Assembly (NCBI GenBank): GCA_030038195.1 | Contig: JASHPJ010000059.1 | Span: 1-39,135, forward strand | DNA length: 39,135 nucleotides | Source of the DNA: Acidobacteriaceae bacterium | Lineage (GTDB): Bacteria > Acidobacteriota > Terriglobia > Terriglobales > Acidobacteriaceae | Reading direction: 5' to 3' | Shown here: piece after piece, positions 18,001 to 28,673 of the stretch | Position numbering within the stretch: the stretch's first letter is position 1 | How the letters are laid out: every line of letters begins with the position of its first letter | Translations under genes and position numbers: made by a program | Notes under the pieces: generated by a model | Database searches by the model: none | The model's input: the letters and a program-made list of their open reading frames with translations, nothing else | What the model was told of the DNA's origin: nothing

Positions 18001-18712
18001 CAAGAGCCTTGACGACAAGTCATCGACTGCCGGAGCAGGCGCCTCCGGTACGGGATACCAGGGCTTCATGAACAACCATGACCCGCAGTTGGATTACGGT
18101 CCTTCGGACTTCAACGTGCCTCTCCGGTTCGTGACCAGCTACGTCTATCAGCTCCCATTCGGGCGCGGCAAACAGTTCGCAAACCATATCAACCGGGCTG
18201 CTGATCTGGCTATCGGAAACTGGCAGCTCACCGGCATCGCAACCTTCCAGAAGGGATTTCCTTATGGCATTGCCGCCAGCGATATCGATGGCGCCAACGG
18301 CACAACCGCTCCACGCGCCAGCCTCGCTCCCGGCTGCAACCTTCACACCAATAACTATTCAGGCAGCCTGGCTCAGTTCTCCCGCCTCAACATCAACTGC
18401 TTCACACAACCGGCGCTCGGCGTGTATGGAAACACCGGCCGCAACATCCTGACCCAGCCAGGCATTAACAACTGGGACATGAGTATCGGCAAGGGGTTCT
18501 CGCTTGGCGAGCGCGCCAAGTTCGTGTTTAAGGCGGATGCATTCAACACCTTCAACCATCACCAATATGCCGGCGACGTGGGTGGCCTGCTTGTCGCGGG
18601 ATCGGCCGGCAACGAGAACGTCTCGAACACCGTGGGCTCTTCCACAGGCGGCCTGATCACAGGTGCATCGTCATCCCGAATCCTTCAGTTGGGCGGGAAG
18701 ATTACCTTCTGA
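15008..18712 (+). CDS. TonB-dependent outer-membrane receptor with carboxypeptidase-regulatory-like domain
   Basis: The ATG at 15008 has AGGAGG eight bases upstream and gives a clean signal peptide (MRMLRCTFCLAVLLLVSGPLFA, cut before Q23). The 1234-residue product then shows a carboxypeptidase regulatory-like beta-sandwich (about 27-110, GTVTDSTGAIVPGAKVTV). A TonB plug follows (about 140-260, ELPLDGRNFVQLL and VNGGRPEGNNFTLDGL). A very long barrel region ends in LQLGGKITF, with the terminal aromatic residue typical of outer-membrane barrels. This is the Oar-like, SusC-distant receptor class expanded in Acidobacteriota. Such receptors import large ligands using TonB energy. Downstream TPR and GH106 genes suggest a plant or microbial polysaccharide, perhaps rhamnose-containing, as substrate. 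No SusD gene is nearby. Confidence 0.95.
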   Translation: MRMLRCTFCLAVLLLVSGPLFAQAGATGTILGTVTDSTGAIVPGAKVTVTNSATNVAIQTVTSSAGDYNEPSLNPGVYRVTVEAPGFQKSVTNAINLSVDQKIRVDISLKPGTVSTTLQVTAQAVALDTDTAALSQLVSQQQVAELPLDGRNFVQLLFIGAGAVTIGGEQGTMRQGEGDAISVNGGRPEGNNFTLDGLVNTDTAMETPAVILSQDAIQEFKVESGVYPAEYGFSASQINIVSKSGTNSLHGSIFESNRSYEFDAKPFPTATSFQAATPTSNPVLELNQFGFVADGPVYIPKIYNGHNRSFWMANYEGWRMNNGARLTESVPNPDTLQGNFANETYPALPTQTVNGNSVTLPGGTLPDYGTPQCTALLALGYNCMPVDPTTGQDFPNDTIPSSRFTARIGQVAVNNGYWGTPTVAGQAEGVANFIQNIPGPLHQNQYTFRGDQNLGKFGSVFGRYTHSNYVNSTNYNSGSAVLGLESYYEQGVSWEVSHTISLGANNVNNFRFGYLSANAPEGSAAPPSSVVSALGETGVFTTFGPLQQTWPNVGLTQYASGGGPVNSYSGSYSPQWEFADSFTSIHGRHTLGFGIDYRYWTITRNLDDDFYGDWGFSSSLIQTNSEAISTTDSASSCPNAPVSVGGAAAAALCGTGNAVADMMLGYYDNVGGFVPGPLSLTTQAGNPQDHVYHYFAPYAEDDWKITPKLSINFGLRYDFRAATYEKSNHFFWLDTTNAQGGLCYADPKLTTDGVAPGVGYNGGPILRYCGSVPRPAPKNPFAPRFGVDYRLNDRTVVRTGYGIFYTSYEGREIDDSADIYPYSIRNSLTPYTQNTSDQLKLSNQLFPAYSTLTAFPVATLSFIAVIESENPLNPYVQTWTLSVERQLKSNTTLEVNYVGNKGTHLLDRRDIAQTDPIPAASLSLCQEQDANGVYYNVVGDATHTAIAPCTVASRLPYPNFTGYYIDSDFHGYSNYNAANVKFEHRSGDLAVTSVFTWAKSLDDKSSTAGAGASGTGYQGFMNNHDPQLDYGPSDFNVPLRFVTSYVYQLPFGRGKQFANHINRAADLAIGNWQLTGIATFQKGFPYGIAASDIDGANGTTAPRASLAPGCNLHTNNYSGSLAQFSRLNINCFTQPALGVYGNTGRNILTQPGINNWDMSIGKGFSLGERAKFVFKADAFNTFNHHQYAGDVGGLLVAGSAGNENVSNTVGSSTGGLITGASSSRILQLGGKITF

Positions 18713-18737
18713 ACAACGAACGACCGGTGTAGCTCAA

Positions 18738-18765
18738 CTCCGCCACGCCGCGCGGCGTGGCGGAG
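18738..18765 (+). terminator. Perfect 28-nt GC-rich palindrome after the TonB receptor
   Basis: The sequence from 18738 to 18765 is a perfect palindrome (14-bp arms, CTCCGCCACGCCGC and its complement) followed by CTTTCT. It lies 25 bases after the receptor stop and 28 before the TPR gene. It can act as an intrinsic terminator or as a partial terminator or stabilising hairpin that lowers expression of the downstream genes. Confidence 0.75.
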
Positions 18766-18793
18766 CTTTCTACGCCGGAGATACACTCTCGAA

Positions 18794-20005
18794 ATGATCC
18801 GTTTCCGCTTCCAACTGGCGTGTGTGCTGGCGTTCTTCTTCGGACCGATGATGATTTTTGCGCAGTCAAGTACGGATGAGCAGGCCGCACAATATGCCGA
18901 CGAAGGACAGCAGGCGCTCACACAGGGCCACTACGCAGCCGCGCAGGCCGACTTTGAGAAACTCGCAAAACTCGAGCCAGGTGTAGCTGAAGTGCACGCC
19001 ACGCTGGCCGTCATCTGCTTCCATCAGCGCGAATATGACGAGGCAATCCGAGAAGTCCGCACCGCGCAGAAGCTCAAGCCCGGCCTTCCCAGGCTCGACA
19101 GCCTGCTGGCTCTTTCGCTGGCAGGGGCCGACCGGTACGAGGAGGCGCTGCCGGGACTCGAAAAGGGCTTCAAACAAACCGCGGACTCCGAGGTCCGCCG
19201 CATGTGCGGCCTGCAGCTTCTCCGCGTCTACACCGCCATGGGCCGCGACTCCGACGCCGTGGAGACGGCGCTCGAACTCAACAAGGTTTATCCCGACGAT
19301 CCCGAGGTTCTTTACCACACCGGCCGCATCTACGGAAACTTCGCCTACATCATCATGGAAAAGCTCCACGATAACGCGCCCAACTCCATCTGGATGCTGC
19401 AGGCGCAGGGCGAAGCCAATGAGAGCGGAAAGAATTATGACGCGGCCATCGCCGCCTTCAACCATGTGCTCGAGCTCGATCCAAACCGGCCCGGTATTCA
19501 CTATCGTCTCGGCCGCGTCTACCTGACGCGCTTCCTCGATCAGGAGAAAACCGGCGATCGCGACGCCGCCATCCGCGAATTTACTGCCGAGCTGGCGATC
19601 GACCCCGGCAATGGCAACGCCGCCTACGAGCTGGCGCATATCGAATCCGATCTCGGCAACCTCGATGCGGCCCGCAAGCAATACCGGCAGGTCATCGAGC
19701 GATTTCCTGATTTTGAAGAGGCGCTCGTGGGCCTGGCTGGCATCGATATCGCAACCGAGGCGCCGCAACAGGCCGTTCCGCTGCTGGAGCGTGCAACCCA
19801 CCTGCGCCCTGACGATGAGGTCGCATGGTATCGCCTCGCCCTGGCTGACCGCGCCACCGGAGACCGGGAGGGCCAAGCCAAAGCGCTCGACGCCTTCCGC
19901 AAGCTTCACCGAGTAACCCCACCTACGCTTCGTCCGCCTGACGAAGACGCGGTAACGCCGCAAAAGCTGGATGCGGCCGCAGCGTCTGAATCGGAGCGGC
20001 CGTGA
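18794..20005 (+). CDS. Periplasmic tetratricopeptide-repeat protein
   Basis: The 403-residue product has a signal peptide (MIRFRFQLACVLAFFFGPMMIFAQ, cut near residues 23-24). TPR units follow, for example QGHYAAAQADFEKLAKLEP, REYDEAIREVRTAQKLKP, NYDAAIAAFNHVLELDP, RDAAIREFTAELAIDP and LDAARKQYRQVIERFP. No other domain is present. It lies 81 bases after the TonB receptor and 76 before the GH106 gene on the same strand. It may help assemble or hold enzymes or ligand near the receptor, taking a place that SusD lipoproteins hold in Bacteroidota; that role is inference. The ribosome site is weak (GGAG about 15 bases upstream). Confidence 0.85.
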   Translation: MIRFRFQLACVLAFFFGPMMIFAQSSTDEQAAQYADEGQQALTQGHYAAAQADFEKLAKLEPGVAEVHATLAVICFHQREYDEAIREVRTAQKLKPGLPRLDSLLALSLAGADRYEEALPGLEKGFKQTADSEVRRMCGLQLLRVYTAMGRDSDAVETALELNKVYPDDPEVLYHTGRIYGNFAYIIMEKLHDNAPNSIWMLQAQGEANESGKNYDAAIAAFNHVLELDPNRPGIHYRLGRVYLTRFLDQEKTGDRDAAIREFTAELAIDPGNGNAAYELAHIESDLGNLDAARKQYRQVIERFPDFEEALVGLAGIDIATEAPQQAVPLLERATHLRPDDEVAWYRLALADRATGDREGQAKALDAFRKLHRVTPPTLRPPDEDAVTPQKLDAAAASESERP

Positions 20006-20081
20006 ACGCGCAGTGCTTCACATTTTGCACTCTGCCGGCGCCCATGCAGCATCGGCCATTCCATGCACGGAGGAAACAGTC

Positions 20082-23510
<3,429 letters not shown>

Positions 23511-23535
23511 AGGAGACGCTGCATTCTTCAATCTG

Positions 23536-23574
23536 GCACGAATGGCGGGCCGTTGTACGGCCTGCCGTTCGTGC
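23536..23574. terminator. Hairpin between convergent GH106 and GH76 genes
   Basis: Two 18-base arms (starting GCACGAATGGCGGGCC) with two wobble mismatches flank the loop TGT. It lies 25 bases after the GH106 stop and 20 before the GH76 stop, as expected for a shared bidirectional terminator. T tracts are weak on both sides. Confidence 0.65.
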
Positions 23575-23594
23575 TTGCAGGAACGAGTGTTTTC

Positions 23595-24686
23595 TCACTG
23601 CATTGCATAGGCCGCGATCAGCGCGTCGAGCGCAGAGGTCTGGCGGGTTGCGTCGGCGCGGTCGAACGGACCCTGCCAGAGCGCGCCGAAGCGCGAGCCG
23701 GAGTCCTGGTCATGGGCAAGAATGCTGTCGGCGTTCTTATCCACGAAGGTCTTGTAGCGCGGATCGGGAGCCACCGCGTAAAGCGCCATCAGGTTCCGCA
23801 GAAAGATGCCTTTGAACTGCGGCGCATCATCTCCGGAGACGGCGTGGTCGACAAGGATGCCGTCTGTATTGGTGAGGTGAGCAATAGCGGCATTCGCAAT
23901 GGCTTGCGCCTGCAACAGCAGTGATGGGTCACGGCCGGCTTTGGAAAGCTCGACCAGGCCGCCGAGAATCACGCCCTGGTTGTAGCTCCAGGTAGTGCGG
24001 CCGTTGTTGGCGCACGCGCCAGGATGGGTGGAGTCGAGGCCGTCATTAACCAGATTCTGCGCGTTGATCATGCCGGAGCTGCGGAACCACGCCCACTCGC
24101 GCTGTGCCCAGGTGAGATATCTCTGCTTTGCTTCTGCGCTGGCAGCGCGGTTGGCGAGTGAGGCAGCGAGTGAGAGAAAGAGCTCGTTGGCGATTGCGTT
24201 CTTGTAGCCGGTTTTCTTGCTCCACCACACGCCGCCGCCACAGGTCTTCGTGTCCCACTCGAAGGAGATGTCGGTAAAGATGGTTGCGGCCATCGCAAGA
24301 TACTTCGGATTCGCGGTGAGATCGTAGGCGTCGATCCACGCGAGCGCCCACCAGCCCTGATCATCGTCGTAGTCGTTGAGAAAGTTTGCGGTGTGCTCCG
24401 CAGTGCTGGCGTTCTGAAAGGTGTTGTCGATTGCCGCGAGATAGCGCCGTGTCTTCAGCGCCCGCGATGCATTCGCCAGCACAGTGATGGAGTTGGCCGC
24501 GTTCCACCAGTTGGCGGGAGCTGCGTAGAGCCCGGTGCGCGGCAAGTACCACTGCTGGAGCGCGCGCGTGCCGTGCTGGATTGCCTTTGCGTAAGGATGC
24601 GCGGATGCCTCGCGTTGGCACAGGCAGGCTGGCGCCAGGACGCAAGACGCGACGAAGAGGAAAATAAGAGTGAGGCGTGGTTTCAT
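23595..24686 (-). CDS. Secreted glycoside hydrolase, GH76 (endo-alpha-1,6-mannanase) type
   Basis: I start at ATG 24686 (MKPRLTLIFLF); an in-frame extension to 24791 has no signal-like start. The 363-residue product has an export signal. VASC near residues 12-15 could be a lipobox, although a normal cut near residue 24 is also possible. The (alpha/alpha)6-barrel of GH76 is suggested by YDDDQGWWALAWIDAYDLT, which includes the consecutive acidic residues expected for the catalytic pair, then GGGVWWSKKTGYKNAIANELF and TWSYNQGVILGGLVEL. GH76 enzymes cut alpha-1,6-mannan backbones such as fungal wall mannan. It converges on the GH106 gene, so the two may serve one diet but are not co-transcribed. 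Confidence 0.88.
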   Translation of the reverse strand: MKPRLTLIFLFVASCVLAPACLCQREASAHPYAKAIQHGTRALQQWYLPRTGLYAAPANWWNAANSITVLANASRALKTRRYLAAIDNTFQNASTAEHTANFLNDYDDDQGWWALAWIDAYDLTANPKYLAMAATIFTDISFEWDTKTCGGGVWWSKKTGYKNAIANELFLSLAASLANRAASAEAKQRYLTWAQREWAWFRSSGMINAQNLVNDGLDSTHPGACANNGRTTWSYNQGVILGGLVELSKAGRDPSLLLQAQAIANAAIAHLTNTDGILVDHAVSGDDAPQFKGIFLRNLMALYAVAPDPRYKTFVDKNADSILAHDQDSGSRFGALWQGPFDRADATRQTSALDALIAAYAMQ

Positions 24687-24807
24687 ATGCTGCTTGCGCG
24701 ACCGGGCGGCGCAGCATGGCCCGGTCGCGCCCGGCAGATTCATCATAACGGCTCGATGCTCATCTATCCGGACTCGTCCATCCGGGCTCATGCACTACGA
24801 TGGGTCC

Positions 24808-25632
24808 ATGGGCGCTTTGCTCGAGATGCGCGAGCTGCAGATTCGCTTTGGCGCAACGCAGGCCGTGCGCGGCGTGAGCCTGCGCGTGGACGAAGGCGAG
24901 GTGCTGGGCCTGGTGGGCGAGTCAGGATCGGGCAAGAGCACCGTGGCGCTTGCCATTCCGGGACTGCTGGAACCCACGGCGCGCGTAGACGGGCAGATTC
25001 TCTGGCGCGGCGCCGGCGTGGAAATGGACCTGGTGCGGCAGCCGCAGGCCGTGCTGCGGCGGATTCGCGGGCGCGCGATCGCGATGATCTTTCAGGAGCC
25101 GATGACGGCGCTCAATCCGGTCATGTCGATTGGCCGGCAGGTGGCCGAGTGCGCGACGGCGCACGATGCTTCACTCACTGGACGCGAAGCGAAGCGCAAG
25201 GCCATTCAGGCGCTCGAAGAGGTTGCCATCCTGGATGCGGCGCGGCGCTACGGAGACTATCCGCACCAGTTCTCGGGTGGGCAGCGGCAGCGCATTCTCA
25301 TCGCCATGGCGCTCATCAACCGGCCGCGCCTGCTGATCGCCGACGAGCCCACCACCGCGCTCGACGTAACCGTGCAGGCGCAGATTCTCACCCTGCTCAA
25401 AGAGTTGCAGTGTGAGCATGGGCTGGCGATGCTGTTCATCTCGCACGACTTGGCCGTGGTGGGCCAGGTGGCCGGCCGCGTGGTGGTGATGCGCGCTGGA
25501 CAGCTTGTCGAGACGGGGCCTTGCGCGCAGATGCTCACGCATCCTGAGAATGAGTACACCAGGAGCCTGCTGGCCGCGGTGCCGACGCTCAAAACCGACC
25601 GCGGCCGGCCGCTGGCGACGCTTTCAGCTTGA
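24808..25632 (+). CDS. ABC transporter ATPase of the oligopeptide/dipeptide (OppD/DppD) type
   Basis: All ABC motifs are present in the 274-residue product: Walker A GESGSGKST, Q-loop FQEPMTALNP, signature FSGGQRQR, Walker B LLIADEPTTALD and H-loop ISHDLAVV. The FQEPMTALNP phrase is typical of OppD/DppD/GsiA-type ATPases. The protein stops soon after EYTRSLLAAVP, so the usual C-terminal oligopeptide extension is short or missing. The start is uncertain: ATG 24808, ATG 24790 and an upstream frame to 24670 are all open and none has a good ribosome site. No permease or binding-protein gene lies in the window, so it is an orphan here. It ends six bases from the convergent phosphoribosyltransferase gene. 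Confidence 0.88.
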   Translation: MGALLEMRELQIRFGATQAVRGVSLRVDEGEVLGLVGESGSGKSTVALAIPGLLEPTARVDGQILWRGAGVEMDLVRQPQAVLRRIRGRAIAMIFQEPMTALNPVMSIGRQVAECATAHDASLTGREAKRKAIQALEEVAILDAARRYGDYPHQFSGGQRQRILIAMALINRPRLLIADEPTTALDVTVQAQILTLLKELQCEHGLAMLFISHDLAVVGQVAGRVVVMRAGQLVETGPCAQMLTHPENEYTRSLLAAVPTLKTDRGRPLATLSA

Positions 25633-25638
25633 GATCAG

Positions 25639-26286
25639 TCACGGTCGGCGGTGGGCGCGTGCCTCCGCCAGCAGCGCGCAGACCTCTTCCTCGCTGGTAG
25701 GTGCGAAGTCGCGATAGTACTGGCCGACTGCCTCGAACGACTCCGGCATGAAGACGCAGAGGATGCGATCCGCCTCGCTTTCAAGTGCGAGCAGCGTGCT
25801 CGCGGGAGCCACGGGAACGGCGATCACGACCTGGCTGGCTCGGGGGCGGACGGCGCGCGCGGCTGACCGCATGCTGGCGCCGGTAGCAAGGCCATCGTCG
25901 ACGAGGATGACGGCACGTCCGTCGATGCGCAGCGGCGGTTCCTGGCCGCGGTACTTGCGCTCGCGGCGTTCGAGTTCCAGCATCTCGCGCCGGGCGAATG
26001 CCTGCAAAGCAGCGTCGGATATCTTCAGCGCGTGCAAGACCTCGGGATTGGTCACCATAAGACCGCCACTGGCGATTGCGCCCATGGCAAGCTCCGGCAT
26101 GCCGGGAGCGCCCAGCTTGCGAACGGCCAGAATGTCGAGCGGAAGGTTGCAGGCGCGGGCGACTTCAAAAGCAACCGGGACGCCGCCGCGCGGCAACGCA
26201 AGCACGACGGGATCCTGCAGGTTCGGCAGCGCGGCGACCAGTGGCGCCAGCGCCCGCCCAGCGTCTCTGCGGTCCTGAAACAGCAT
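25639..26286 (-). CDS. Phosphoribosyltransferase-family protein
   Basis: The 215-residue product (ATG 26286; a GTG nine bases earlier is possible) has a type I phosphoribosyltransferase fold. LALPRGGVPVAFEVA occurs near residues 29-43, and the PRPP-binding loop VILVDDGLATGASM spans 126-139. The order and length match the stand-alone bacterial group, often annotated simply as phosphoribosyltransferase, that is not tied to a known purine or pyrimidine base. Substrate is unknown. It follows rplI on the same strand after about 105 bases and converges on the ABC ATPase gene. Confidence 0.85.
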   Translation of the reverse strand: MLFQDRRDAGRALAPLVAALPNLQDPVVLALPRGGVPVAFEVARACNLPLDILAVRKLGAPGMPELAMGAIASGGLMVTNPEVLHALKISDAALQAFARREMLELERRERKYRGQEPPLRIDGRAVILVDDGLATGASMRSAARAVRPRASQVVIAVPVAPASTLLALESEADRILCVFMPESFEAVGQYYRDFAPTSEEEVCALLAEARAHRRP

Positions 26287-26391
26287 CGCGCCCACGCTTT
26301 CAGGGAACGAATGATGGGAACCCGCGCGTCCAGATACAGCATACCCCCGGCTCCCGGTGAGCGGAAGACGGGGACATGCAGCGTTGCCGGG

Positions 26392-26907
26392 TTATTCGGC
26401 TGCGGCTTCTTCTTGGGCAGGCTCGGCTGCGGGCTCGGCGGCAACCGCTTCCGTCTCTTCGCCGGCCTCGGCCAGCACCTTCACGCGCACGCGCCCGGTC
26501 ACTTCGCGGTGCAGACGGATGGGCACGGTGAACTCGCCCAGGCTCTTGAGCGGCTCGCCGAGCTGGATCTTGCGGCGATCCACTTCGAAGCCCTGTGTGC
26601 CCAGCTCGGCGGCGATGTCAGCCGAGGTGACCGAACCGAACAGATGGCCGTGCTCGCCCGCCTTGCGGGTAAAGCTGAGCACCACCGGATCGAGCTTGGC
26701 GACCCACTCCTCCGCCTGTGCCTTTTCCGTGGCGGAGCGGCGTGCGGCAGCGGCCTTCATCTGCTCGATGACGGCCTTGTTGCTGGCAGTGGCCTGCATG
26801 GCCAGCTTGCGCGGCAGCAGGTAGTTGCGCGCGTAGCCGTCGGCCACCTTCACCACTTCTCCGCGAAGGCCCAGGTTGGCTACGTCTTCCTTCAGAATCA
26901 CTTCCAT
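26392..26907 (-). CDS. rplI: 50S ribosomal protein L9
   Basis: The 171-residue product starts MEVILKEDVANLGLRGEVV and continues DGYARNYLLPRKLA, the L9 N-terminal RNA-binding domain. A long connecting helix and a C-terminal domain follow (about 75-150: GHLFGSVTSADIA, RRKIQLGEPLKSLGEF). L9 binds 23S rRNA and projects from the L1 side of the ribosome. A Glu/Ala-rich tail of about 20 residues extends the usual ~150. GGAGAA lies six bases before the ATG. It is the last gene of the prs-rplY-pth-rpsF-rpsR-rplI series. Confidence 0.97.
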   Translation of the reverse strand: MEVILKEDVANLGLRGEVVKVADGYARNYLLPRKLAMQATASNKAVIEQMKAAAARRSATEKAQAEEWVAKLDPVVLSFTRKAGEHGHLFGSVTSADIAAELGTQGFEVDRRKIQLGEPLKSLGEFTVPIRLHREVTGRVRVKVLAEAGEETEAVAAEPAAEPAQEEAAAE

Positions 26908-27030
26908 GGGAAATTCTCCAAATGCGCCGCTGGCGCTTCTCGTGCGCAGACGAGCATCGACGATGCGCGGCGGTAATCAATCCAGAAAAAGCAGGACGAC
27001 AGCCCAGGGGCCGCGTCTGCGGTGAGCTTC

Positions 27031-27366
27031 TTAGTGCCGCGTGGCGAACGGAAGCAGGGCGATATTGCGGGCCTGCTTGATGGCGCGGGTCAGACGGCGC
27101 TGGTGCGTGGTGCAGACGCCGGTGAGACGCCGGGGCACGATCTTGCCGCGCTCGGCCACGAACTGCTGCAGCAGCCGCACGTCGCGGTAGGGAATGGCGT
27201 CGATCTTGTCGGTGCAGAACTTGCAAACCTTCTTGCGGCGGAAGAACTTGCCGCGTCCGCCCGGGCCGCCGGCCGGCCGGCCGGCTCCGCGCCCAGGGGC
27301 TGCTGCTGGCTGTCCTTGAGGCGCGTCGGCCGCGGCGGGCGCTTTTGCTTGTGTTTCTTCAGGCAT
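27031..27366 (-). CDS. rpsR: 30S ribosomal protein S18, zinc-binding form
   Basis: The 111-residue product carries the S18 core from about residue 40 ([58 protein letters not shown]). A Cys-x2-Cys and a later Cys-x2-His suggest the C+ zinc-binding version of S18. The first ~38 residues are an Ala/Pro/Gly-rich extension not found in short S18 proteins. S18 pairs with S6 on the 30S platform, and rpsF lies just upstream. The ssb gene often found between rpsF and rpsR is absent; 105 non-coding bases separate them. GAGGA lies seven bases before the ATG. Confidence 0.97.
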   Translation of the reverse strand: MPEETQAKAPAAADAPQGQPAAAPGRGAGRPAGGPGGRGKFFRRKKVCKFCTDKIDAIPYRDVRLLQQFVAERGKIVPRRLTGVCTTHQRRLTRAIKQARNIALLPFATRH

Positions 27367-27471
27367 AGTGTTTCCTCTTTACTGGTTCTCGTTGCGGTCC
27401 GCCATGCGCGGAACGGTTTTCCGGCCGCAGCCAGCCGCAATGGACCGGCAGCGGCAATCCTGGCGATGGTA

Positions 27472-27885
27472 CTAGACGGCGGCCTGGGCGGGCTCGGCAG
27501 CTTCGGTAGTCGGAGCCGGCGCTTCGGCCGCTGGCTCGGCGCTCAGCTTGCGCCGCGTGCCGCGCAGGGCCTTCACCTTGGCCAGGCGCTTCTCTTCCTC
27601 GTCCATGCGCACGGTGATGAACTTGATCACCGGCTCGGTAACGCGCAGGCGGCGCTCCAGTTCCAGCACCACCGGGCCGCCGGCCTCAATGGTGAGCAGC
27701 ACGTAGTTGCCGTCAGCGAACTTGCGCACCAGGTAGGCCAGCTTGCGGCGACCCATCTTCTCCACCGACTTGACCACGCCGCCGCCGTTGGTGACGGTGG
27801 TGGTAAAGCCGGCGATCAGCTTGTCCACATCCTCTTCGGCCATATCGGGCCGAACAATGAACATAACCTCGTATAAACGCGACAT
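27472..27885 (-). CDS. rpsF: 30S ribosomal protein S6
   Basis: ATG 27885 is chosen because AAGGA lies about seven bases upstream and translation begins MSRLYEVMFIVRPD as in S6; a longer frame to 27936 adds unrelated residues. The 137-residue product has the S6 ferredoxin-like fold signatures GGGVVKSVEKMGRRKLAYLV and RRLRVTEPVIKFITV. A charged and Ala-rich tail (about 105-137) follows. S6 binds S18 and 16S rRNA. A hairpin just upstream of the ribosome site may be an autoregulatory element. Confidence 0.97.
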   Translation of the reverse strand: MSRLYEVMFIVRPDMAEEDVDKLIAGFTTTVTNGGGVVKSVEKMGRRKLAYLVRKFADGNYVLLTIEAGGPVVLELERRLRVTEPVIKFITVRMDEEEKRLAKVKALRGTRRKLSAEPAAEAPAPTTEAAEPAQAAV

Positions 27886-27900
27886 CTCGTTTCCTTTTCT

Positions 27901-27924
27901 GCCGGAGCGCGCCTGCTCTCCAGC
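27901..27924 (-). promoter_or_regulatory. Candidate leader hairpin of rpsF (possible S6:S18 element)
   Basis: On the minus strand GCTGGAG (27924-27918) can pair with CTCCGGC (27907-27901) around a ten-base loop. The hairpin ends just before the AAGGA ribosome site of rpsF. The 3' arm contains CCG, the trinucleotide S18 recognises in the known S6:S18 leader motif. The known motif presents CCG in a bulge, which I cannot confirm here, so this is only a candidate. Confidence 0.3.
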
Positions 27925-27956
27925 TCTTGATCCCATGCAGGGCCCAGGGCCAGATA

Positions 27957-28005
27957 TTCTCTATTCCCTGTTCCCTATTCCCTGTTCCCTGCTCCCTGCT
28001 CTTTC
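27957..28005. repeat. Heptamer tandem array at the 3' end of pth
   Basis: Seven consecutive seven-base units (consensus TTCCCTG; first and last degenerate) lie end to end. The array enters the pth coding region: it encodes the last residues and its TTCCCTA unit supplies the TAG stop at 27977-27975. Slippage here would change the Pth tail and stop position. Confidence 0.85.
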
Positions 28006-28601
28006 CGGTTGAACTCGTTCATCGCCACCCCCGGACCATCCTGGAGGATGCGCCGTGTGGCCGTAGCCACTTTATCCAGCACCTCGTCCAGGACTGCCAG
28101 GTCCGCTTTCCGCAAGGGCGACAGCAGGTAATCCTTGCCTGGACGCCTTCCGCCGGCGGCGATCGCTTCCGGTGGAAGGTTGAGTCCGACGCCGATGCGC
28201 AGGCGCAGCCACTCCTGCGTTCCCAGGGCGCCGGTCACGCTGCGGGCTCCGTTGTGCCCGGCCGGCGAACCGCGTTCCCTGATCTTGAAGGTGCCCAGCA
28301 CCAGGTCGAGCTCGTCGTAGATCACGAGCAGATCCTCCGCCGGGTCAGCCTCAAACTCGCGAACCAGGGCGGCGACTGCAACTCCGCTCAGGTTCATATA
28401 CGTCTCCGGCTTGGCCAGGATCACCGCGCGGCCTGCCATGCGGCAGGTTGCGGTGAGCGCCCTGGAACGCCGGTTCTGGACCACAACGCCTTCCTGCTGT
28501 GCGATGCGGTCAATGGCCATGAACCCTGCGTTGTGCGGGGTCCATTGGTACTCGAGGCCGGGATTGCCGAGCCCGACCACCAGAAACGGGCCACGCCGCA
28601 T
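27975..28601 (-). CDS. pth: Peptidyl-tRNA hydrolase
   Basis: Pth releases peptidyl-tRNAs that fall off ribosomes by hydrolysing the ester bond. The ATG at 28601 has GGAG about six bases upstream and gives MRRGPFLVVGLGNPG, as in the family. A TTG at 28670, directly after the rplY stop, would add 23 residues and cannot be excluded. In the 208-residue product the expected active-site residues are present: N13 in GNPG, H23 in TPHNAG, N70 in YMNLSG, D96 in YDELDL and N117 in GHNG. The C-terminal tail is encoded by a heptamer repeat array. It lies between rplY and rpsF, as in many bacteria. Confidence 0.96.
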   Translation of the reverse strand: MRRGPFLVVGLGNPGLEYQWTPHNAGFMAIDRIAQQEGVVVQNRRSRALTATCRMAGRAVILAKPETYMNLSGVAVAALVREFEADPAEDLLVIYDELDLVLGTFKIRERGSPAGHNGARSVTGALGTQEWLRLRIGVGLNLPPEAIAAGGRRPGKDYLLSPLRKADLAVLDEVLDKVATATRRILQDGPGVAMNEFNRKEQGAGNRE

Positions 28602-28673
28602 CCCGGCTCCGGGGCCCCCGGTGAGCGATTCTGGCTCGCTGGGGCGGTCGGATTCAATCGCCTCGGACAAAGC

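Noticed and set aside
27957..28005. CRISPR array
   Set aside because: Units are seven bases and contiguous with no spacers; no cas gene is present.
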